From contig CP099841.1 of the NCBI GenBank assembly GCA_030062745.1, positions 124,001 to 188,000 of the forward strand: a stretch of 64,000 bases of DNA, written 5' to 3'. A program made the translations under genes and the position numbers. The stretch comes from Capitulum mitella. Taxonomy: Eukaryota; Arthropoda; Thecostraca; Pollicipedomorpha; Pollicipedidae. Of this stretch, positions 44,119-55,218 are shown piece after piece. Positions within the stretch are counted from its first letter, which is position 1. Each line of letters starts with the position of its first letter. Below the pieces are notes generated by a model. It had not been told where the DNA came from. It worked only from the letters and a program-made list of their open reading frames with translations, and searched no databases.

Positions 44119-46020
44119 GGCTGGCTCCGGCCCGACTGCCATTTATTTTGACGTCCGTGGCCCAGGGACCGGCTGAGCGGGACGTGGTAGACCCCCAGTG
44201 GCAGGCACTGCTGGCAGTGTGGGTGACTGAGCTGTTGAACCCTGCGGCGGCCGCAGTACTTGGGGAGAAAGGGGGCTCAGGGGTGACCAACATGTAACCC
44301 GAGTTCCCGCCAGCTCAGGTCTTACGTGGGTGTTCTAGCCTACTGTCTAGTCCAGTGTCTAGTCTAGCCTACTCTCCAGGCTGTTGATTGCAGTCCCTCA
44401 AGTTGCCGGTTTATGTTGTTTTCTGCTCATTAATGGGCAGGCGTGGCACCTGAAATGTCATCTTGCATTCCAATGTAAAGCACGCAGAATATGATATCGT
44501 GTCATATATAAGATATCGTCTACATCTTCGCGAAGCACCACCCTCCCCGAGCGATTTCTAGATAATCAACGGATGAATTGGAGCGCTGCATGACCCTGAT
44601 CGATGGGCTCACGGACAACGACTTGTCCCACTGGAAGATGTTCATCACGTGCAGGGCGGTCTCCGTAGACAGCGTGGAGTCGCCTACCGGTCCACCCAGC
44701 CACCTGTCTCTGCGTTCCCTTCTCCGCACCACGAGGGTCGGTCCGACGCTGGCGCGCTGTTTGATTAACGCACTCCGGCGCGATTTTCCCGGAACAAATG
44801 GTGCGTGCATGTGACCGACACAGCCGGGACGCACCCGAATCCCTTCCTCAATATTTCGTGCCTTTGCTAGCACGTAGAGAAAGCCACATTTTAACTTCAC
44901 CTAGTGGTACATTTGCTGAAACGGCCAGGTTTGCGCGGCGCAGTTGCTCCCATGATGCATCCAGATATGCCTGCTTTTTCCACTCGGTGCGCAACATAAC
45001 GGTAGATGCAGCTGCGTGACCTGAGGCCAGGGGTGTCGTTTTGTGTAAATGATGGGGCGAACCGAGGGCCCTACTGGGCACGACAGTCCTATCTCCCCCA
45101 AAATGTGAGTTTCTCAACGTTGCCAACCGCCAGCTGCCGCCAGGAGTGAGGGAGGGGTGCGAAATGGTTGTGGTTCCCTGGCCCCCACCTCCCACCGCCG
45201 AAGCCCGTCGTTACGAAGAAGAGATTGAGACATGGCACATCTGATGCCACGGGCTTAGAATACGGTAACGGACGCATTCCGCAGCATATGATATTCCCTG
45301 GACGCGCCCATCGCCACTTGACACAACATGGGCAGAACAGAGCGACAAGCAACATCTGATGAAGGGACGATGAACCTCTCCGGATACAATTCTACGTGTC
45401 GCAAAGCATTTTGATTATTCTCACCGGGATGTCGAAATCAAATCAACAACAAATTCCGCCTATCTGCTAGAAAAATTATCAGCTCCACCTATGGGACAAC
45501 CTGAGGGACGAAGTAAAAATTTCCTCATGCTGAACACAAGAAAATACCTTGTTCACAGTTCATAAATCGCGAAATCCCCCGAGATGCAGCATACGACTGA
45601 CATTTTGGCCAACTAAACTTAAAGATAATGAATCATGCAACGGAGGAGGGGGGCGAGTGCATGGGCAAAACAAAATATTAAGAAATAAATGAATAGGACC
45701 ACCCAGAACGTGATATTTGCATGAGAGATAAACGCGCCTGTATCGGGCTAACATCACCATCCGGGGCGGTTGGCCCGCCGTAGTCGCTACCCCTGCGAGC
45801 GGCCGGCCGGCTGGACGTCCGTCACAACCGCCTACGAGTCATTGGAAATCCGCAGGTCGCCGAGAAGGTCAGAATGGGCCTTTCTGACACCCCTTGGGTG
45901 TTCACCTCCAGCAATTACGACATGCGTCAAAGAGGACGGCACAATATCTGGCTCGCAATCGTCGGAGGCATCTGCGGCTGGCCGTTGTGATACAAACGAT
46001 GCCACAAACGAGTCACTCAT
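44119..46020. other. Unassigned sequence
   Basis: About 1.9 kb with no recognised gene. It includes the second copy of the dispersed repeat at 45026-45112. Open frames of up to ~126 codons on both strands lack recognisable motifs. Confidence 0.4.
45026..45112. repeat. Dispersed repeat, second copy
   Basis: Matches 11003-11090 in the order GGGTGTCGTTTTGTGTAAATG, a GGG.GAACCGAG segment and ATCTCCCCCAAAAT. Confidence 0.6.
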
Positions 46021-47242
46021 TTAACCCTATTCCCGGCAGGGGGCTGAATCCGCCCTTCGGGTTTTTTGTTTGCCAATCCCAGGCTTTTTAACGCAGCTTC
46101 ACGAAACTTATTCAACCTTTCCTATCTATTTTTCTTATGTGCCGTGACAAAATTTCAAAATCCTGGTTTGCTCAGGGGCGGAGCCAGGCAACGTTTTTGG
46201 AAGGCACCTCAGGCCATTTTTGACCATGTTGAGGGTAAAAGAAAAATGCCCGCCAAAAGCAATGTTTTTAAGATAGAACTCAAAACTGTATATGGATGTA
46301 TAGCGAAATATTTGGGCAATGTGCAGACATAATTTTGTTTATCTGAGGTCACTTTACAAGGTCAGGTCAATGTCAAAAGTCAAAATTTAGTTTTATTGCA
46401 ATAATTTCGGTGCTGTTTTTTCAAATGCCAAACCCGAAACGTATGTGACGAAGAAAGAAGCCCTCTACTTGTGTATGAAGTTTCAGCTTGATATCAGGTC
46501 GGGTCACGGAGCTATGACCTAAAATGTCAGTGCGCGTACCCTATACCGCAATAGCCATAAAATGAAAGTTTTAAAATAGTGAGTTCAGATTATTGAAAAC
46601 GTTTACGGATAATATCAAAACCCACGAGAACATTCCAAGTGATCCCAACGTCACTGGAAGTCATTTTAGGTCAAAGGTCACAAGTTTATCTGAAGAACGT
46701 GTGACCATGACAGTTCCCCCTTTTTCATGTCCCTGGCACCGCCTATGCTAACATTGTACAAATATCGTAATACGATTTGTACTTCGTTAACATAACATGA
46801 TTAGGCGAAGCCAAAAAAGCGCTTTTACCTTTTTTGTTCATTCAGTTATTGTACAACCAATCCTCCTATTTTTGAAACCCTGTGAACGCCCATGAATTTT
46901 CTCAAAATTTCAGATGTGTGTACCAATGGCAAAAATCCTATCCATAATCTCCCGATTCATGCCAGTTTCATCGAAATCGGTCGATAAACAACGGAGTTAT
47001 AAGAAGTCCAAAAATACCCCTGATTTTGACATTTTTGCCACCCTATATCGACACATTTCAAAATTTTAAAAATTTCTTTCATAAAAATGTAGTTCTCGTC
47101 ATGGCATTCATGGCGTCATGGCATGGATTGCCGTTCCTTGCGATGAAATCGGATGTGTAGTTCTCGAGATCTCGGGGGGGGGCGAATCCACCCCCCTGCC
47201 GGGAATCGACCATACCGTCTAGCCCACCGGGAATAGGGTTAA
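46021..47242 (-). mobile_element. Family A element, copy A4 (full length)
   Basis: R-type end TTAA CCCTATTCCCGG CAGGGGGCTG at left, L-type end CCACCGGGAATAGGG TTAA at right, both TTAAs intact. It contains an AGGTCAAAGGTCA direct repeat at 46668-46680. It is the left arm of an inverted pair with A5, 45 bases apart. Confidence 0.9.
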
Positions 47243-47287
47243 ACACGCCATGAACGGAAGCTTCCCCTGCGATGAGCCCCATCGCAT

Positions 47288-48501
47288 TTAACCCTATTCC
47301 CGGAGGGCTAGACGGTATGGCCGATTCCCGGCAGGGGGGGCGGATTCGGCCCCCCCTGAGATCTCGAGAACTACTGGTCCGATTTCATCGCAACAAACGG
47401 CAATCGATTTGCCGTGACGTGAACTACATTTTTATAAAAGGAAATTTTCAAAATTTTGAAATTTGTGGATGCAGGGGGGCAAAAATGTCAAAATGGGGGA
47501 TACTTTTGGACTTCTTATAACTCCGTTGTTTATGGACCGATTTCGATGAAACTGGCATCAATCGAGAGATTATGGGTAGGGCTTTTACCGTGGGTATGCA
47601 AATTTGAAATTTTGGGAAAATTCATGGGCGTTCACAGGGTTTCAAAAATAGGAGGATTAGTTTTCTAATAACGGAATGAACAAAAGAGGCCAAAACACTT
47701 TTTTAGCTTCTGCTAGTCATGTTATACTAAAGAAGTACAAATCGCATTACAATGTTTGTATAATGTTAGCATAGGCGGTGCCAGGGACATAAAAAAGGGG
47801 AACTGTCATGGTCACACGTTCTTCAGATCAACTTGTGACCTTTGACCTTAAATGACCTCCAGTGACCTTGGGGTCACCTGGAATGATGTCGTGTGCATTC
47901 AATATTATCTGTAAACGTTTTTAATCGATTGAATTCACTCTATTCCAAAAAAATCATTTTTTGACTTTTGCGATATAGGGTACGTTCACTGACATTTTAG
48001 GTCATAGCTCCGTGACCTGACCTGATATCAAGCTAAAACTTGGTACACAAGTAGAGGGCATCTTTCTACGTCATATATATTCCGGGTTTGGTATTTGAAA
48101 AAATGGCGCCAAAATTATTGCGAAAAAACAAATTTTGACTTTTGACCTTGACCTGACCTTGTAAAGTGACCTCAGATAAAGAAAATTACATATGCACATT
48201 GCCCAACTATTTAGCTATATATTCACATAAAGTTTTAAGTTCTATCTTAAACACTCTGTTTTTGGCAGACATTTTCCTTCTACCCTCAACATGGCCAAAA
48301 ATGACCTGAGGTGCCTCCCAAAAACGTTGCCTGGCTCCGCCCCTGATCAAAATAGAATTTTGAAATTTTGTCACGGCGCGTAGAAGGAATAGCTAGGAAA
48401 AGTCACCAAGGTTTGTGAAGCTGCGTTAAAAAGCATGGCATTGGCAAGCAAAAAACCCGAGGGGGGGCGGATTCCGCCCCCCCTGCCGGGAATAGGGTTA
48501 A
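47288..48501 (+). mobile_element. Family A element, copy A5 (full length)
   Basis: TTAA CCCTATTCCCGG AGGGCTAGACGG at left, CCGGGAATAGGG TTAA at right. It is very close to A2 and carries TGACCTTTGACCT at 47836-47848. Its orientation is opposite to A4. Confidence 0.9.
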
Positions 48502-49477
48502 GACGATCCTTTCCGAAAAAGGTGCAAAGAGGGAAACCTGCAGCCGGCAGCATGACGGCAGTGCGTACTGCTTGGAAAGCAATGCATCGGATCGTGCACA
48601 AGCACGGAACGCACAGTAGAACTATGAAGGCTTATGATGTTTCTGAGTGTGATTAATTTCATTGGAAACATATAGGGGAGGCAGTATGCAAGTGGTAAAA
48701 CAGACAGGTTTAACATGTTTGATCTCCATACCGGTAGACAAGATCTCGTTTTAAAAATTAGTAGATATATAAGAATAATGCAAATAATGCGCGATAGTTT
48801 TCAGAGTCATAAAAACTCTTTGTAAGTATGCCTCGTTACATTGATCTGGGAAGGCGTACCGTGGGCTCTCTTCGCTAACCCAAGCCATTTTTCCGTTGCT
48901 CTCGGAAAATGGAGGGGGGGGAGGGCTCCCAGGACCTCTCCCCAAATACCAACAGGGGGCGGGCGCGCGCTTCTTCTGAACGGGATGCTGGCGCCTTTAG
49001 CCTAAGCGAACCAATGAAGAAGTCGGTGTACTTGAGACCGTCAAGGCGTTCGAAACGCTCTTTACTGAAAGGCTGCATACTATAGCTTGCCGGTGCTCTC
49101 GGTGCGTTTGAGGCAGTTTGGGAGACTCTCACAAAGTTGACTCGAACGAAGAGTTACGACGTCCGTCAGCCACGATCAACGTATGTGTGGTGTTGGCATT
49201 AGCGGGCTGCTTGACAGATCTCATGTATTTGTGGAGGTCTTCACACGTTTGTTTATCCCCGCTAGAAATGGACGAACGGCTTCAGTTAGGCATTCCAAGC
49301 TTTCCTTACGACCTCTCCAATAAAGTGGACATGGTGCCAAGAAGTTCTCTGCGTCTTTAAAATTGTGGTAGTTGTGCTCTGAAACGTTCTATGTCAGTCG
49401 GTTCGGCTCAGCCGAGCGGCGCTCCCGACAGCCGACATTGTTTTCGTCATACACGTCATACATCGATATGTTTCCAG
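48502..49477. other. Unassigned sequence
   Basis: No element terminus recognised. An 80-codon plus-strand frame at 49118-49360 precedes the candidate exon below, but no splice-compatible reading joining them was established. Confidence 0.4.
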
Positions 49478-49637
49478 GTGGAGCATCCTGCTGGATGGCG
49501 CAGCAGTGACGAGGAGGCCGATGTGAAGGCCGTCATGAGGGCCCTCATCTCTTAGGAAATGACCGAGCGGCTGTCCCTGTTCGGACGCAATAGAAATCTG
49601 TGTCTACTTGGCACCAGTCTTCATGAGGCGATAACGG
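49478..49637 (+). pseudogene. Candidate internal exon with an in-frame stop
   Basis: Flanked by acceptor ATATGTTTCCAG and donor GG/GTAAGT. The frame reads EHPAGWRSSDEEADVKAVMR, then ALIS, a TAG, then EMTERLSLFGRNRNLCLLGT and SLHEAIT. The composition and the pattern 'L..EMxxxLSLxGR....L' look like an exon of a domesticated or transposon-derived protein. It loosely recalls the C-terminal region of DUF4806-type proteins, but that is a guess from pattern only. The TAG makes this copy non-functional as read. Confidence 0.35.
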
Positions 49638-49721
49638 GTAAGTGTGCAAGCAGATCTGTTGCGGAGAATACCTAGCAGCTTGCTCTATGGTAAACCCGGC
49701 CAGGGTCGCAGCCAGAAATCT

Positions 49722-49845
49722 TTTAACGGGGGGGAGGGGGACGGAGCTCAGTGTGAACTGAAGTCGTATGAAAACCGCCTGCCGGGAAGACGATGTGCAA
49801 TGATTTTCGTAATAACTGCGGGTCTAAGGGAGGGGAGGGGAGCGG
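49722..49845 (+). repeat. Dispersed repeat, inverted relative to 53340-53461
   Basis: GGAG(C/T)TCAGTG(T/C)GA, then TCGTATGAAAACCGCCTGCC and CGGGAAGA, recurs as the reverse complement at 53340-53461. It follows GGTCGCAGCCAGAAATCTTT, a phrase common at the edges of invertebrate repeats. The class is unknown. Confidence 0.65.
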
Positions 49846-50056
49846 CCCTTCAAACAACTGCAAGGTCCCACGAACGTTAACCTGGCGGTTAATTCGTGGG
49901 TGCATACCGAACGAACGAATATGTTTTCGAGAGCCACTAGACGCCCATCATCCGTTGCCTTCGCCAGGACCTTTGCCTTGGCTAGAATCTTTATGTTCGA
50001 GGTGATGGAGCGACGAGTCAAGTGTTCATGGTGGTGTTGTTCTGTGTGAGTGTCTG

Positions 50057-50058
<2 letters not shown>

Positions 50059-50130
<72 letters not shown>
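50059..50130. repeat. (CA)n then (TA)n compound microsatellite
   Basis: About 29 bases of CA repeat followed by about 38 bases of TA repeat. Confidence 0.95.
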
Positions 50131-50132
<2 letters not shown>

Positions 50133-50229
50133 ATTTATCCAAAGTGTCATTAGAACGGCTGTGGGGCCATCAAGGAGAGACCCCTCCATGTTTTCAGAAA
50201 ACCCCTAAAATGTTAGGAAAAATTGTTAA

Positions 50230-51184
50230 ACCACGTTAGGGCATTGTTAAGAATTACTCTAAGAGTACCATGATCAAGAGCCCACTCAGAGCGTTAAAGG
50301 CCAACAAAAACTGTAATGGGCCCTCTTGATAAGTTCAAGACGGGGCCCGCTTCATGGCCTTAAGGGTCCTCGTCCAATTCATCTCGAGGACTCATTAGAG
50401 TTTTTGGTTGGACCCTCAAGCTTTTTGAGAGAGCCTTTAGTATCTTTAGGGGACCTACAAAAATTTTCTTATCCAGCTTAAAGCTACGTTTCTGAATGTA
50501 GGCCCCTAAAGGTATTGAGGGCCCTTTCAAAGGTTTAAGGGGTCCACAAACGTTTCATTGGGTCCTCTAGATGAATTCAAATAGACCTGCAAGAGTGCTT
50601 CTCCATGAATTTATATGAGGTTTTCATTGGAGTTCTTTTGCGGCCCTCTAAATGTTTTAAGGGTGCCCTTGATATTTTCAGGGGGCCTATAAAACATTTA
50701 CTCGCCCATTTCACCTTTTCCAGAATATATGAGGTGCCTCTGAAAATATCAAGGCCATTTCGAATAAATTTAAGGGAGGGCTTTCGAACGCCTCGGACAC
50801 CACGGAGGTCCCTTCCTTTCTTTAAGCATCCATGGAATTTGTGTGGAGCCTCAAGCCTTTTGAGAAGCCCCTTAATGTTTTCAGAAGGCGCCTCGGACAT
50901 TTCCTCGTCTGATTAAATGTTCCTATCCTGAATGTTTCAGAGACCCTTCGAAATCCCAATGGGTCTCTCAAATATTTTAGGGCCGCACAAAAACTGCAAT
51001 GAACCCTCGAGAGGAATTCATTGAGGGTCCCTTAGATTTTAGGGTCACTCATTGGATTCTACCTAAAGGGCCCTAAAAGTTTTTTGTGGAGCTGTCGAGT
51101 TTTCGCAGGGAATCCTTCATATTTTCCAACGAGCCTCAAGGATTTCCTCGTCAGATGTATCCTTTCTATGTCTGAGGTGACTTC
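50230..51184. repeat. Degenerate tandem array (~240-bp period), left part
   Basis: A motif like (C)CTT(G/A)AT(A/G)TTTTCAGGGGGCCT followed by CTCG and TTCCT..CTGAATG-like words recurs near 50440, 50671, 50874 and 51119. Other phase-locked words include GGGCCCT, GAATTCA and TTTAAGGG. Individual units are strongly diverged. No coding sequence is recognised. Confidence 0.6.
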
Positions 51185-52405
51185 TTAACCCTATTCCCGG
51201 AGGGCTAGACGGTATGGCCGATTCCCGGCAGGGGGGGGGGGGCGGATTCGGCCCCCCCTGAGATCTCGAGAACTACTAGTCCGATTTCGTCGCAACAAAC
51301 GGCAATCGATTTGCCGTGACGTGAACTACATTTTTATAAAAGGAAATTTTCAAAATTTCGAAATTTGTGGATACAGGGGGGCAAAAATGTCAAAATGGGG
51401 GGTACTTTTGGACCTTCTTATAACTCCTTCGTTTATGGACCGACTTCAATGAAACTGGCATGAATCGAGAGATTATGGATAGGGCTTTTACCATGGATCC
51501 ACAAATCTGAAATTTTGAGAAAATTCATGGGCGTTCACAGGGTTTCAAAAATAGGAGGATTAATTTTCCAACAACTGAATCAACAAAAAAGGCAAAAACA
51601 CTTTTTTGGCTTCTGCTAGTCATGCTATGCTAAAGAAGTACAAATCGTATTGCAGTGTTGGTATAATGTTAGCATAGGCGGTGCCAGGGACATGAAAAAG
51701 GGGGAACTGTCATGGTCACACGTTCTTCAGATCAACTTGTGACCTTTGACCTTAAATGACCTCCAGTGACCTTGGGGTCACCTGGAATGATCTCGTGTGC
51801 ATTTGATACTATCTGTAAACGTTTTCAATCATCTGAATTCACTCTATTCCAAAAATTTCATTTTATGGCTATTGCGATATAAAGTGGGCGCACTGACATT
51901 TTAGGTCATAGCTCCGTGACCCGACCTGATATCAAACTGAAACTTGGTACAAAAGTAGAGGGTACCTTTCTACGTCATACATATTCCGGGTTTGGCATTT
52001 GAAAAAACGTCGCCGAAATTATTGCAAAAAAATAAATTTTGACTTTTGACCTTGACCTGACCTTGCAAAGTGACCTCAGATAAACAAAATTTTGTGTTCA
52101 CATTTCCTAACTATTTAATTATACATCCATATAAAGTTTTAAGTTCTATGTTAAAAACTCTGTTTTTGGCAGACATTTTCCTTTTACCCCCAACATGGCC
52201 AAAAATGACCTGAGGTTCCTCCCAAAAACGTTGCTTGGCTCCGCTCCTGAGCAAAGTACAATTGTGAAATTTTGTCACAGCGCGTAGAAAGGATAGCTAG
52301 GAAAAGTCACCAAGTTTCGTGAAGCTGCGTCAAAAAGCCTCGAATTGGCAAGCAAAAAACCTGAGGGGTGGCGGATTCCGCCCCCCCTGCCGGGAATAGG
52401 GTTAA
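51185..52405 (+). mobile_element. Family A element, copy A6 (full length), inserted in the 240-bp array
   Basis: Intact TTAA and CCCTATTCCCGG ends, L-type on the left. It contains TGACCTTTGACCT at 51740-51752. Flanking sequence on both sides belongs to the same degenerate tandem array. Confidence 0.9.
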
Positions 52406-53130
52406 AATATCAAGGCCCTGGAAATAGATTCAAGGATTTCGTTGCAAGGAATTTGCAGGAACTGTATTTCAAAGATATTCTTTAGGCTGCAGGGAGGGGC
52501 TCCTTGATTTAATTTAAAGGGCCCTTTGGAATTTCGTGGGCCCTCAAGCATTTTCCTCAGGGGAGGGGCAAATATTACGTGATGTCAGATGCCATTGGCA
52601 TATGATGAAATTTATAGGAAGAAGCAGCAATTTTATGTAATTTGTCGTATACTTAACGCACAGAAAAACCTATAATGTTTGCTTGCGCAACAGATATACC
52701 ATCACTATTCCGTATCCTTGCGAAATCGCCATGTATCTAGTGAGGACCACTTGACTCGGGGAAGGGGCATGGCCCCGTGGCCCCCCTTATTTGCGTCCCT
52801 GGTTTCGACAGTCCCCTTGATATTTTCAGAGGGTCTCTCAAACAGTGCCTCGTGCGGTTCAAAACACCCTTTCTGAATGCTTGGAGCACCCTGGTTAGGA
52901 GCATCTCGAAAATTTGGGTGCGTCGTAAAAAATCAACGCGTCCTCGAGATGAACTGAAAAGGGGACTCTCAGGCCTGGGAGAGGGTCATTCCCACTGGAT
53001 TCTTCTAGAAGATCTCTTTGAATTCATGTAGAGGGTCCATGGGGTATGCTGTTGGGCTCTCGAGCTTCTGAGAGTGTCGTCTATTTTTAGAAGGCCCCAA
53101 ACTTCAAAGAGAGGATTTTCTTAACCAGAC
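52406..53130. repeat. Degenerate tandem array, right part
   Basis: The array motif reappears near 52819 (CCTTGATATTTTCAGAGGG) and 53083. Removing A6, the distance from 51119 to 52819 is about 480 bases, close to two 240-bp periods, which supports one array split by the insertion. Confidence 0.55.
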
Positions 53131-53339
53131 GAGGAAATCTTTTTGTAACTTGAATTTGGTTACTGACTAGCACCACCGTTTGAAGAGGCTGCAGAATATT
53201 TCATCAGATTTGAATGTCATTTCAATCATGGCCCACGGCATGCCATTGTGGGCCCCACTTCATGATTGGGGGGCTGAAATCATCATTAGGGGCTGAAATG
53301 AATCCTGAGGGGAGGTGCGCAACATAGATGCAGCCAGAA

Positions 53340-53461
53340 GGGGCCGAGGGTCGTCCCCGCCTCCTTAGGCCCGTATTTTTTGTGAAAACCATTGCACGTT
53401 ATCTTCCCGGCAGGCGGTTTTCGTATGACTTTAGCTCGCACTGAACTCCGGCCCTCACCCC
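53340..53461 (-). repeat. Dispersed repeat, inverted copy of 49722-49845
   Basis: Contains ATCTTCCCGGCAGGCGGTTT and a downstream ACTGAACTCC segment that are reverse complements of the other copy. It ends where A7 begins. Confidence 0.65.
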
Positions 53462-54679
53462 TTAACCATATTCCCGGCAGGGGGGGCGGAATCCGCCCCC
53501 CCTCGGGTGTTTTGCTTGCCCATTCCAGGCTTTTTAACACAGCTTTACGAAACGTGGTGACTTTTCCTAGCTATTCTTTCTACGTGCTGTGACAAAATTT
53601 CAAAATTCTATTTTGCTCAGGGGCGGAGTCAGGCAACGTTTTTGGGAGGCATCTCAGGCCATTTTTGGCCATGTTGAGGGTAAAATGAAAATGTTTGCCA
53701 AAAACAGAGTTTTAAAGATAGAACTTAAAACTTTAAATGGATGTATAGCTAAATAGTTGGGCAATGTGCAGATGTAATTTTGTTTATCTGAGGTCATTTT
53801 ACAAGGTCAGGTCAAGGTCAAAATTCAAAATTTGTTTTTTCGCAATAATTTCGGCGCCGTTTTTTCAAATGCCAAACCCGGAATATATATGACGTAGAAG
53901 GGTGCCTTCTACTTGTATACCAAGTTTCAGCTTGATATCAGGTAGGGTCACGGAGCTATGACCTAAAATGTCAGTGCGCGTACCCTATATGGCAATAGCC
54001 ATAAAATGAAATTTTTGAAATAGAGTGAATTCAAATGATTGAAAACGTTTATATATAATATTTAATGCACACGAGATCGTTTTAAGTGGCCCCAAGGTCA
54101 CTGGAGGTCATTTAAGGTCAAAGGTCACAAGTTGATCTGAGAAACGTGTGACCATGACAGTTCCCCTTTTTCATGTCCCTGGCACCGCGTATGCTAACAT
54201 TATACAAACATTGTAATGATATTTGTACTTCTTTAGTATAGCATGACTAGCAGAAGCCAAGAAAAGGGTGTTTGCCTCTTTTGTTCATCCAGTTGTTTGA
54301 AAACTAATCCTCCTATTTTTAAAACCCTGTGAACGCCCATGCATTTTCTCAAAATTTCAGATTTGCGGACCCATGGTAAAAGCCCTATCCATAATCTCTC
54401 GATTCATGCCAGTTTCATCGAAATCGGTCAATAAACAACGGAGTTATAAGAAGTCCAAAAACACCCCTGATTTTGACATTTTTGCCCCCCCCCTGTATCC
54501 ACACATTTTAAAATTTTCAGAATTTCTTTTTAAAAAAATGTAGTTCACGTCACGGCAAATCCATTGCCGTTTGTTGCAATGAAATCGGACAAGTAGTTCT
54601 CGAGATCTCAGGGGGGGGCCGAATCCGCCCCCCTGTCGGGAATCGACCATACCGTCTAGCCCTCCTGGAATAGGGTTAA
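53462..54679 (-). mobile_element. Family A element, copy A7 (full length)
   Basis: TTAA CCATATTCCCGG (one change in the TIR) at left and GGAATAGGG TTAA at right. It contains AGGTCAAAGGTCA at 54115-54127 and a run of three overlapping or adjacent AGGTCA half-sites at 53804-53820. Confidence 0.9.
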
Positions 54680-55151
54680 GAAAATCCCGGCTGCGCCCCT
54701 GGTGCGCACGATCCCTCAAAAAGGCTTAAAATGAAGTCCCTTTCCGTTGTTAGAACACAAGGGATACATGGTAAGAGCCTGTTTTCTCTCCTACAATTAC
54801 CAAACTGACTATTCAGAAAGCTGGCCTGGATTACCTATATTTACTGTTATGGCCACTGGGGCCCCATTAACGGGAGAGCTCCCACTTTTTCTGGATCTAA
54901 ATGGTCAGACCGCCTGCCACACGCCAACCTGCCTACATTTCCATTGAATTACTTTGATGATCGCCTAGTTACGCCGCCACGATGCCCGGCTCTGGCATCC
55001 GGCAACCATTCCAAGGTAGAGATACCTTTCCTGCCAGGAGCTGCCCAGCAGGAAAGGTATCTTGGAAAGGCCCCAATGTCCACTGACCTTTCCAGGTCAG
55101 TGGACATAAGGGCCCTTTAGGACATGCCAGGGGACCGGCCCAGGGGATTCT
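54680..55151. other. Unassigned sequence with two hairpins
   Basis: No gene recognised. It contains the two adjacent stem-loops listed next. Confidence 0.4.
55020..55106. repeat. Two adjacent perfect stem-loops
   Basis: AGATACCTTTCCTGC pairs with GCAGGAAAGGTATCT (55020-55062). Fifteen bases later TGTCCACTGACCT pairs with AGGTCAGTGGACA over a 4-base loop (55077-55106). Both stems are perfect. Confidence 0.85.
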
Positions 55152-55218
55152 CTTTCCCTCCCAAGAATTTCTAGAGTTGGGATTGGCTTACGCTACGTCA
55201 CTGAGGCTCCCTTCCCGA
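55152..55218 (+). repeat. 67-bp inverted repeat, left arm
   Basis: From CTTTCCCTCCCAAGAATTTC to CTCCCTTCCCGA, matching the reverse complement of 57817-57883 with about five differences. The arms are ~2.6 kb apart. No clear target duplication flanks them, so either a transposon with long termini or two copies of a dispersed repeat could be present. Confidence 0.75.
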
